Positions 16,179 to 21,595 of a stretch of 43,440 bases of DNA are shown here, piece by piece (position 1 is the stretch's first letter; each line of letters begins with the position of its first letter). The stretch covers positions 1 to 43,440 of the IMG/VR virus record IMGVR_UViG_3300034980_000108; one strand, 5' to 3'. The notes beneath the pieces are model-generated. The model did not search any database. It was not told where the DNA came from and saw nothing but the letters and a program-made list of their open reading frames with translations. The stretch comes from a virus. Position numbers and translations under genes: made by a program.

Positions 16179-16312
16179 GATGTGTATGCCTCCAGTGCGG
16201 CCTCGCGGACGGCCCTGAAATACAGGACCCCCCACTGGGCATGCATGCGGGTGCGCAATTCGTCAGCGCGGATGAAGTCCAGGGTGATGTGGTCGATCTG
16301 GCGCTGGCTCAT
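16175..16312 (-). CDS. Small hypothetical protein (45 aa)
   Basis: ATG 16312 (MSQRQIDHITLDFI...) to TGA 16175; 4-nt overlaps on both sides make it a clear member of the operon although short. Probably one or two helices (RTRMHAQWGVLYFRAVREAA). Unknown. Confidence 0.6.
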   Translation of the reverse strand: MSQRQIDHITLDFIRADELRTRMHAQWGVLYFRAVREAALEAYTS

Positions 16313-16749
16313 GCTGCTGCCTTCCAGTCGACTTCTCCGGTCTCTGCGAGCAGGCGCAATGTGCGGACAGCGTGCTCTGGTGTGATGGTGCCGAGGTAGA
16401 CGCCTTGCCCACGGGCGAGGAACAGCTCTTCACTGAGCATCACGCCCAGACCTAGAAGTTTCGTAGCGGATGACATGCAGTTGACGTTCATGTCAGTCGC
16501 CCGGTCGCCATTGAACTTCTTCGCTCGCCCGGACACCCCAAAGGCTGCTACTGCCCACCCGGCAATGCATGCGACCGTGCCACACTTGTGGCCGCTCTCG
16601 TGGTCGCTCTTGTCTACGATAGTGCGGCGACCACGAGAGCCCCATGTCTCCATGTTGAACCCAAAGTCATTGGCCTCTTGGCCAGCTTCGATGATGTCGG
16701 CGAGCTTGTTGATGCGTTCGATATTCATGTTGATACGTTCGATGTTCAT
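16309..16749 (-). CDS. Conserved-type early protein with CGTVACIAGWA motif
   Basis: 146 residues. The motif HKCGTVACIAGWA is one I recognise from many phage and prophage proteins of unknown function, in which Cys-x-x-x-Ala-Cys precedes a Gly-Trp-Ala. The first 14 residues are a tandem duplication, MNIERIN-MNIERIN, mirrored in 21-nt DNA repeats, so the true start could be either ATG (16749 or 16728). It has a good AAGGAAAA upstream of 16749. Confidence 0.7.
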   Translation of the reverse strand: MNIERINMNIERINKLADIIEAGQEANDFGFNMETWGSRGRRTIVDKSDHESGHKCGTVACIAGWAVAAFGVSGRAKKFNGDRATDMNVNCMSSATKLLGLGVMLSEELFLARGQGVYLGTITPEHAVRTLRLLAETGEVDWKAAA

Positions 16750-16783
16750 GATGTTTTCCTTGGTCGGTTGATGTGTGTGAATG
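16750..16783 (-). repeat. Copy of the repeated 5' leader element
   Basis: Minus strand CATTCACACACATCAACCGACC, then AAGGAAAACATCATG. Same order of blocks (CACACAC, ACCGACCAA, GGAAAA, ATG) as the leaders ending at 18827 and 17746. Confidence 0.7.
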
Positions 16784-16790
16784 CGGGTGA

Positions 16791-17105
16791 TCAGGCTTCG
16801 TAGGCACAGAGGTTAGCTGGGCCCACTGGTGGGTATCGTTTGACGTGATCCACGAATGACTGGATCAGGACGCCAGCGCGGCCCCGGTCCTTGCGGACGT
16901 ACAGCGCCTTGTAGATTTTGGTGAGCCTGCGGTCCCTGTTTTGCCAGAGCGCAGGGTCGACCATCATCAGCGAGTTCGTTTGGAACTGGTCGAGGTCCTC
17001 AAGCAGTTCGTCGAACCAGCCGGGTGCAAACTTGTGAAACGGTAGGCCACCTCGGGTGACCTGAGAGACCCGGCGCGATACGGGAAACGCGAGACGGGCG
17101 CTCAC
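16791..17105 (-). CDS. Hypothetical early protein (104 aa)
   Basis: Basic N-terminus (MSARLAFPVSRRVSQVTRGG) and a segment rich in Arg/Lys (NRDRRLTKIYKALYVRKDRGRAG). ATGA overlap with the acidic gene upstream. No family recognised. Confidence 0.6.
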   Translation of the reverse strand: MSARLAFPVSRRVSQVTRGGLPFHKFAPGWFDELLEDLDQFQTNSLMMVDPALWQNRDRRLTKIYKALYVRKDRGRAGVLIQSFVDHVKRYPPVGPANLCAYEA

Positions 17106-17362
17106 TGTGCTGCCCCTGTCAGGAACGCGTCTTCTGCGAAGGCATAGAAACCTTCGAGGGCCTCAAGCACCTCGTCTGGGACGCGCTTCTCGTGCCCGTT
17201 CTCGTCCATCGCATTCCCGGTGTCGAGTGCAAGGCTGGCAGAGGACAGGTAAACCCCGCAAGGGCTCTCCACGGTGACCTGTGGGTCCGCGTAGTCTGGG
17301 CGCAGGTCCTCAGCGGTCAGCGTCCAGTCGTCAACTTCTTGGGTGATGTTTTCGTGTGTCAT
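17102..17362 (-). CDS. Very acidic small early protein
   Basis: 86 residues from ATG 17362 (MTHENITQEVDDW). By count 19 Asp/Glu against 3 Lys/Arg, so net charge about -16. T7 Ocr (gp0.3) is an acidic DNA mimic that blocks type I restriction and is also an early gene; the comparison is by charge and position only, with no sequence similarity seen. Contains one Cys. Start chosen downstream of the GAGGA in the leader rather than the ATG at 17398. Confidence 0.6.
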   Translation of the reverse strand: MTHENITQEVDDWTLTAEDLRPDYADPQVTVESPCGVYLSSASLALDTGNAMDENGHEKRVPDEVLEALEGFYAFAEDAFLTGAAQ

Positions 17363-17422
17363 TTGGTCGTTCCTCATGTGTGTGTGGGTTGTCGGCATGG
17401 TGCCGGGATGCTGGGCCCCGCG
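17363..17422 (-). repeat. Copy of the repeated 5' leader element with upstream extension
   Basis: Minus strand CGCGGGGCCCAGCATCCCGG, then CACCATGCCGACAACCCACACACACATGAGGAACGACCAA, ending at the ATG. The upstream part matches the leader at 18828-18900 (GGGGCCCTGCATCCCGCAC), so similarity extends about 50 nt, beyond a mere ribosome binding site. Confidence 0.65.
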
Positions 17423-17444
17423 ATGGAGACCCAGACACCGAGCA

Positions 17445-17549
17445 TCAGGCGGTGGCGGATAGGATGAACATCCACATGGCGATGGTGCCGAAGCTCAGGA
17501 CAACGCCCAGAAATTCGAGGAGCAGCACGCCTGCCTCGCGGACGCTCAT
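17445..17549 (-). CDS. Small single-span membrane peptide (34 aa)
   Basis: ATG 17549 overlaps the upstream stop (ATGA). MSVREAGVLLLEFLGVVLS continues as a hydrophobic stretch to LSATA, one predicted membrane helix. Too short for function prediction; an early membrane peptide could target the host envelope. Confidence 0.5.
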   Translation of the reverse strand: MSVREAGVLLLEFLGVVLSFGTIAMWMFILSATA

Positions 17550-17746
17550 TGGGCCACCTCCAGAGAGGCGTACCGGGCACGGCCTGCCGCGATGGCATCA
17601 TGGCGCAGCTTGCGAGCCTCAGCGGCTCTGTATGCGGCCAGCGTGTACGAGCGTTCGCTGCGCTCCTTCACGGGTACCAGCATCGCCTGATCGGCTTTGG
17701 ACTGGAGGGCGGTGGTGATGGCAGCCTGAAATTGAATATCGTTCAT
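17546..17746 (-). CDS. Small hypothetical protein (66 aa)
   Basis: Helical and Ala/Arg-rich (LAAYRAAEARKLRHDAIAAGRARYASLE). Preceded by an AAGGAAAA and a leader copy. Unknown. Confidence 0.6.
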   Translation of the reverse strand: MNDIQFQAAITTALQSKADQAMLVPVKERSERSYTLAAYRAAEARKLRHDAIAAGRARYASLEVAQ

Positions 17747-17806
17747 GATCTTTTTCCTTGGTCGGAGTTGGTGTGTGGTGAATGTTGTTTAGAGGTTGCA
17801 GCTAGT
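17747..17806 (-). repeat. Copy of the repeated 5' leader element (long form)
   Basis: Minus strand ACTAGCTGCAACCTCT, AAACAACATTCACCACACACCAA, CTCCGACCAAGGAAAAAG to the ATG. The AGCTGCRACCTCT block upstream is shared with the leader at 19905-19966, so these two copies are the most alike. Confidence 0.7.
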
Positions 17807-17813
17807 TTGTCAA
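17786..17813 (-). promoter_or_regulatory. Candidate sigma70-type promoter within the early operon
   Basis: Minus strand TTGACA (17808-17813), 16-bp spacer, TAAACA (17786-17791). It overlaps the leader element of the 66-aa gene and follows the structured region at 17879-17942. A perfect -35 but weak -10. Confidence 0.45.
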
Positions 17814-17878
17814 TCCGCTTAACCCTCTCGTGGGGGATGAGCCCCGGTGGGTCTCACTAAGCGCACCCTTGTATACTG

Positions 17879-17942
17879 CATGTCCCTGTAGGTTTACCGA
17901 AGGTAGGGCCACCTCGATAGAGGCCCCACCTACAGGTAAACT
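17879..17942 (-). other. Structured intergenic RNA element with alternative pairings
   Basis: Just after the stop at 17943 the minus strand forms a hairpin with stem GGTGGGG/CCCTACC plus CCTC/GAGG around TATC. Flanking segments GTTTACC and CCTGTAGG can pair with GGTAAAC and CCTACAGG, but the two pairings are mutually exclusive. There is no U-run, so it is not a standard terminator. A related hairpin (GGGGTCTCTATCGAGGTACCC) is on the plus strand near 21437. Confidence 0.5.
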
Positions 17943-18827
17943 CTAGGCCAGCTCCCAGACGCTGCGGGCTACCTTGGTGCGGCACCAGCATTGGGCAATC
18001 GGGTAAGCGCCCTGCTGATCCATGACCAGACCAGCGTGGACGGTGACGATGTGGCGGGTGAGCTGCACCGCGTATTTCTTGGCTGGGTCCAGCTTCGAAA
18101 ACAACGTCTTGAGCTGCTGCCGGTCGATCCGTGTCTGCTTGAGACGCTTGCCCAGTTTCGCGGATACTGTGGGATACTGCAGGTCAGTCCATGTGGCACC
18201 GTTCCAGCGGCCTTTGTGCTTGCGCAGTCCGCGCTTGGCGATGTCAGCCCAGACAGCCGCCTCAACCTTCGGATATGCCACGCCAGTCAGCGACGCCAGC
18301 GCCACGATTGCGCAGTTGCCAGACCGGCCACTGTCTGCGAACCCGTCAGGCCTCGGCAGGGCTGCAGGATCACTGGCGGCGGAGGCTGCCCGCTCCGCCA
18401 GACGTGCCAGCCTGTTGTGCTTGCGGATACCCTTGCGCCGTGTGGTGTTGCGCTTGCGGTTGTCGAGTAGCTGGCCCAGTGAGCTGGCCGCGATGCTATC
18501 CACAGTGTGCAAGCGCCCATTGCGCCAGACCGCGTCCGCATTGCACTGCAGGCTGCCCTGCCGGTAGATGTACAGGTCGACCTCTGCGTCTCCGTCGACC
18601 AGCTCCAGCTCGGTGAAGTCTCGCATGCCGTACAGGTCAGCCAGATCATGGTCGATGTCTTGGCGGTCAAAATAGATGGCGTTGAATGAGGTGTGATCGC
18701 CATCCTCTGGATTGAATGGCTGCGAGACCCGCGCCTCTGGTGTGAGCCCTTGCCCGAACTGAAAGCGGATGCCCTCACGGATGATTTGGTGATCGCGTGG
18801 TGTGACTTTGATGGTGGTGAGTTGCAT
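17943..18827 (-). CDS. Early protein with possible papain-like C-terminal domain
   Basis: 294 residues from ATG 18827 (MQLTTIKVTPRDH); AGAGGAAAA precedes it. The N-terminal 120 residues are acidic with FNAIYFDRQDIDHDLADLYG. After a basic, Ala-rich linker (125-160) comes GRSGNCAIVALASLTGVAYPKV (Cys 172) and later HIVTVHAGLVMDQ (His 259 or 264, Asp 270). A Cys near the start of a helix and a His followed by a small residue strand is the layout of papain-like/C39-type cysteine peptidases, and similar NC-x-x-x-AL domains occur in phage proteins. Catalysis is inference. Confidence 0.65.
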   Translation of the reverse strand: MQLTTIKVTPRDHQIIREGIRFQFGQGLTPEARVSQPFNPEDGDHTSFNAIYFDRQDIDHDLADLYGMRDFTELELVDGDAEVDLYIYRQGSLQCNADAVWRNGRLHTVDSIAASSLGQLLDNRKRNTTRRKGIRKHNRLARLAERAASAASDPAALPRPDGFADSGRSGNCAIVALASLTGVAYPKVEAAVWADIAKRGLRKHKGRWNGATWTDLQYPTVSAKLGKRLKQTRIDRQQLKTLFSKLDPAKKYAVQLTRHIVTVHAGLVMDQQGAYPIAQCWCRTKVARSVWELA

Positions 18828-18900
18828 GGTGTTTTCCTCTGGTCGGTTGGTGTGTGTGATGTCGCATGAGTGCGGGATGCAGGGCCCCGTAGGACCCTGA
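18828..18900 (-). repeat. Copy of the repeated 5' leader element with hairpin
   Basis: Minus strand: hairpin AGGGTCCTACGGGGCCCT, GCATCCCGCACTCATGCGA, CATCACACACACCAACCGACC, AGAGGAAAACACC, ATG. Best example of the full cassette; overlaps the small leaderless gap after the gene ending at 18910. Confidence 0.7.
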
Positions 18901-18909
18901 CACCGGCAA

Positions 18910-19116
18910 TCACAGACGGGGCACGAGGCGAAGAGCGTTGCGGCGGCGGCGAGCTTCACAGTCACGGTGCAGGCGAGCATATCGCGCTGTGCGTTCCTTG
19001 CGGGTGGCTAAAAGTGTGCGCAGTTCGTCAGCATCCCGGTCGAAGCGATCCATGACCATGTCGATTGCCTCTTGAGCGGTTGGCGGCTTTGGGAAGGCTA
19101 TGACCTCGGCGCTCAT
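18910..19116 (-). CDS. Small basic early protein (68 aa)
   Basis: Starts MSAEVIAFPKPPTAQEAIDM at an ATGA overlap with the next gene upstream. The last 35 residues are Arg-rich (RKERTARYARLHRDCEARRRR). Possibly nucleic-acid binding; unrecognised. Confidence 0.6.
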   Translation of the reverse strand: MSAEVIAFPKPPTAQEAIDMVMDRFDRDADELRTLLATRKERTARYARLHRDCEARRRRNALRLVPRL

Positions 19117-19904
19117 GCTGCGATCATGTCGCGTCGCTTGGCATTGGCCATGACTGCAGACCCGCCGTGCAAGGTGATCGTGACGTCTGCCCTCGCCTTG
19201 CTTGATGTCCCACCACAGGCCTTGCAGGCCGCGCACTGCAGACGCTGGCCAGCCTCGACACTGGCAGGGCATACAAACTCACCCTTGAGCTTTTCAGTGT
19301 CTGGGCGAACCCGGAAAGTGCGATAGCCCAGAGCGTTGGCGTGTTCACGCTCCAGAGCGGTATCCGCAGACGCCATGCAAAGCTGCGCAAACCGGCTGTC
19401 GCAGTCTAACCACTGATGGGTGTAGCCATTGTGTCCGGTGGTGCCCTGCAGCAAGCCTGCCCAGACATCGAATGGCACGGCTGCAGGATCGCCATAAGTG
19501 CCCAGACGAACGAACTTGCCAGCGAACAGGCCGGATGCGTCAACGGTCGGATACTGGTCAGCCTGCAGGCCCTTCCAGACACCTGTCGGGCCCTGCCCGA
19601 TCACGACGTAGCAGGTGCGAGTGCCGGGTATGACTGCGCCGGTTGCATCATGCTCGCCACGATGGCGACAGCCGCCACAGACTGAGCTGTCAGCGCCGGA
19701 CTGGATCGCAGCCGTTGGGCTCATGTCATCCCGCAGAATATACGTCTGCACCATGTTGCCTGTCTTGGTGTTGCGTGACTTGGTGATGGCGACAGCGACG
19801 ATAGGCTGCCCATCGATTGCGCTGGGTCCCCGATAGAATATGACGCCGCGTGCCAGCTTGTTATCGGATCGGCGGATGGTGTTGAGATTGATCAAATTGG
19901 TCAT
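19113..19904 (-). CDS. Conserved-type Cys-rich early protein
   Basis: 263 residues. Contains VQTYILRDDMSPTAAIQSGADSSVCGGCRHRG, a CYVVIGQGP segment, VRLGTYGDPAAVPF, GYTHQWLD and a C-terminal CPASVEAG...CAACKACGG cysteine cluster that may bind zinc. I recognise this set of motifs from actinobacterial and proteobacterial phages as a protein of unknown function, but not a role. Good position as an early host-takeover or DNA-modifying factor. Confidence 0.75.
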   Translation of the reverse strand: MTNLINLNTIRRSDNKLARGVIFYRGPSAIDGQPIVAVAITKSRNTKTGNMVQTYILRDDMSPTAAIQSGADSSVCGGCRHRGEHDATGAVIPGTRTCYVVIGQGPTGVWKGLQADQYPTVDASGLFAGKFVRLGTYGDPAAVPFDVWAGLLQGTTGHNGYTHQWLDCDSRFAQLCMASADTALEREHANALGYRTFRVRPDTEKLKGEFVCPASVEAGQRLQCAACKACGGTSSKARADVTITLHGGSAVMANAKRRDMIAA

Positions 19905-19966
19905 GGTGGTTAGCCTCGTTTTGGTCGGTTGGTGTGTGGTGTGAATGGTGAAGAGGTCGCAGCTGG
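19905..19966 (-). repeat. Copy of the repeated 5' leader element (long form)
   Basis: Minus strand CAGCTGCGACCTCTTCACC, ATTCACACCACACACCAACCG, ACCAAAACGAGG..., ATG. Shares AGCTGC-R-ACCTCT and CACACACCAAC with 17747-17806. Confidence 0.7.
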
Positions 19967-20182
19967 TTAGGCAGCGTTAAGCTGGGCTTGAAGAGCATGG
20001 ACAGCCGCCATGGTGAAATCGTCACTGTCTGGCATTGTGTGGATGGCAAGCTTGCTGTAGCCGCGATCGTGCTTAAGGCAGTCGATCTCATCCCGTGCTT
20101 CGGACCGCTTGAAGAAACCGTTGATCACTTCATGCTTGCCGACAAGATTGCAGCGACCTGTTACGACGAAATATTTTGACAT
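19967..20182 (-). CDS. First early gene, small hypothetical protein (71 aa)
   Basis: Begins MSKYFVVTGRCNLVGKHEV, contains GFFKRSEARDEIDCLKHDRG and ends HALQAQLNAA. It is the first gene downstream of the terminal non-coding region, so it should be among the first host-RNA-polymerase transcripts. Unknown function. Confidence 0.65.
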   Translation of the reverse strand: MSKYFVVTGRCNLVGKHEVINGFFKRSEARDEIDCLKHDRGYSKLAIHTMPDSDDFTMAAVHALQAQLNAA

Positions 20183-20447
20183 GGTAGAACCTCGTGATGT
20201 TTCGGCCTTGCTGGGCCATCGTCAGCGGGACAGCAAACAGCCCCGGACATCCTCCCCTAGATCAACGCTGCCAGACGTTCGCGCTGGCAACTCCCATCCG
20301 CCTTAGACCCTGTCGCTGTTTCCTCACCGTGCAGAGCCTGATGCCCTGTCTCACAGTGTCGCGATGTTGTCCTAAGACGCGGCGGACCTTTTATCTCTGG
20401 GGAGCCCGCTGCCCCGCCCCGCAGTCACTTGCTGCGTCGATGAACAC

Positions 20448-20476
20448 CTTAGACCACGGCTCGACCTTGATAGCAA
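20448..20476 (-). promoter_or_regulatory. Candidate host early promoter
   Basis: Minus strand TTGCTA (20471-20476), 17-bp spacer, TCTAAG (20448-20453), with an A-rich stretch upstream (AAAGATGTAAAAAAGATG) resembling an UP element. It points into the early operon. The GGTCTAAGG block recurs near 20303. A reasonable early host-polymerase promoter but not strong. Confidence 0.45.
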
Positions 20477-20802
20477 GTGCCACCTCGCATCTTTTTTACA
20501 TCTTTCTGCACCTAAAGGCTCTGCAGGCCTGCTATAACAGGCGATCACGTCATGCATTTATTTTGCAGCTGCAGGCTTGCGCCGTGCTATTGCTGCAGGG
20601 TTGCACCTTGTTTGACGCTCTGGGCAGGCCCTAGGCCCAGTTGAGATGCAACGCGCGCGCGAGCCTTCTATAGGGGCGATCCCGATCTGGGGAGAAAAGG
20701 GCAGGCATTCAAGCCGCTTTGGGTGACATCTGGGCACGTCAACTGGTCAGGCCTTAGGTCACCGGATGCCCTGCCAGTCAAGGGCTTGCCACCCCATTTA
20801 AG

Positions 20803-20840
20803 CTCAAGGTCTCTCAAGGGCTCTCAAGGTCTCTCAAGGC
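20803..20840. repeat. Tandem CTCAAGG array, 10-bp period
   Basis: Four copies of CTCAAGG at 20803, 20813, 20823 and 20833 on the plus strand (CCTTGAG on the coding strand). T7 has arrays of the heptamer CCTAAAG beside its terminal repeats; the resemblance in length, sequence and place is striking. Confidence 0.8.
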
Positions 20841-20959
20841 TGACAGGCTGATGATTTGGCGGCGTAAATGGTCCGGGCTCTGGGCTGTCAACTGGGCTGT
20901 CTCTGGGCTTGCATTTGGTGGTGGTCTCTGAGCCGATATCAGGCGATATCAAGGGTTGG

Positions 20960-21033
20960 CTCAAGGTCACTCAAGGTCACCGCTGGGCCCTATCTCTGGG
21001 CTTGCTCTGGGCTTGCTCTGGGCTTGCTCTGGG
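20960..21033. repeat. Second terminal repeat block: CTCAAGGTCA and TCTGGGCTTGC arrays
   Basis: Two copies of CTCAAGGTCA (20960, 20970), then three copies of the 11-mer TCTGGGCTTGC from 20995 with a partial fourth. With the 20803 array these frame about 120 bp and could mark sides of the terminal repeat. Confidence 0.75.
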
Positions 21034-21317
21034 TTACCGAAAGTCACCGGATGTAAGGTATACCTGACACCAAGAAAACAACAGTAGATCGCTCCCTTGT
21101 ACTCGTATTGAGCATAAGGGTCGGGACCTACGGTTTCATTGGGCGCGCATTAGATACATTATGTGGCGCGGTGTGAGCTATAGCAGGGCTGCCGGGCACC
21201 TTGTGACGCATGATGTGACGCGGTTGGTGCTGGCCCTTGTCATCTGGGCGGCTTCGAGACCCCCAAGGGGGAAACCGAGGACGCGGGAATATCATAAGGT
21301 GCCTCGTTGATATGAAA

Positions 21318-21344
21318 CAAAAAACGATCTCCCTCTCAGGGGGA
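21318..21344 (-). terminator. Possible rho-independent terminator after the late genes
   Basis: Minus strand has TCCC-CCTGAGA-GGGA followed by GATCG and a run of six T. The stem is short (about 4-5 bp). It would end late read-through downstream of terminase and its promoter. Confidence 0.35.
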
Positions 21345-21345
21345 A

Positions 21346-21422
21346 TGTCAAGCACTGCTTTCTGAGCTGCATGGCAGGGAGACCCCTGTCTGGTATGTCA
21401 AGGACTACCTTCTGAGCTGCAT
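21346..21422 (-). repeat. Direct repeat pair containing AGCTCAG
   Basis: Two 27-bp copies (21346-21372 and 21396-21422), 50 bp apart: minus strand ATGCAGCTCAGAA-R-G-Y-AGT-S-CTTGACA. Each contains the AGCTCAG half of the phage promoter and ends in TTGACA, a perfect sigma70 -35. They may be degenerate phage promoters or host-promoter units. Confidence 0.6.
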
Positions 21423-21530
21423 AGGTAGGTCCAATGAAGGGGTCTCTATCGAGGTACCCATACCAGTGGGTGTCTCTAGTCTCTTACAGGAAAACCTACG
21501 GCATACTTAAGGTACCTTAGGGAGGCCCCC

Positions 21531-21549
21531 TCCGATAACTGAGCTTCTC
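21531..21549 (-). promoter_or_regulatory. Phage promoter after terminase (phiOR-like)
   Basis: Minus strand AGAAGCTCAGTTATCGGAGG, same core as 133-151. It lies within 70 bp of the terminase stop, where T7 has phiOR (right-end replication origin promoter). The following GGAGGGGGCC fits a T7-type initiation region. Confidence 0.75.
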
Positions 21550-21595
21550 TATTGCCTAGTGTTATCAGAGGGGTACCGAGGGTGACTTTAGGGTC

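Larger units (their letters stand above)
20183..21595. other. Non-coding terminal region between terminase and early genes
   Basis: About 1.4 kb without a convincing gene on either strand. It lies between the end of the last late gene (terminase) and the first early gene, which is where T7-like genomes have their physical ends with direct terminal repeats. It holds short tandem repeats, a phage promoter just after terminase, possible host promoters and a possible terminator. In a circularised assembly one copy of the terminal repeat would be collapsed, so its borders cannot be seen here. Confidence 0.75.

Noticed and set aside
20194-20634. 146-codon plus-strand ORF
   Set aside because: Opposite to the transcription direction, low-complexity composition, overlaps promoter-like and repeat sequence.
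21128-21355. 75-codon minus-strand ORF in the terminal region (T7 gp19.5 position)
   Set aside because: Begins with GTG inside the direct repeat, composition unlike a protein, no similarity to T7 gp19.5.
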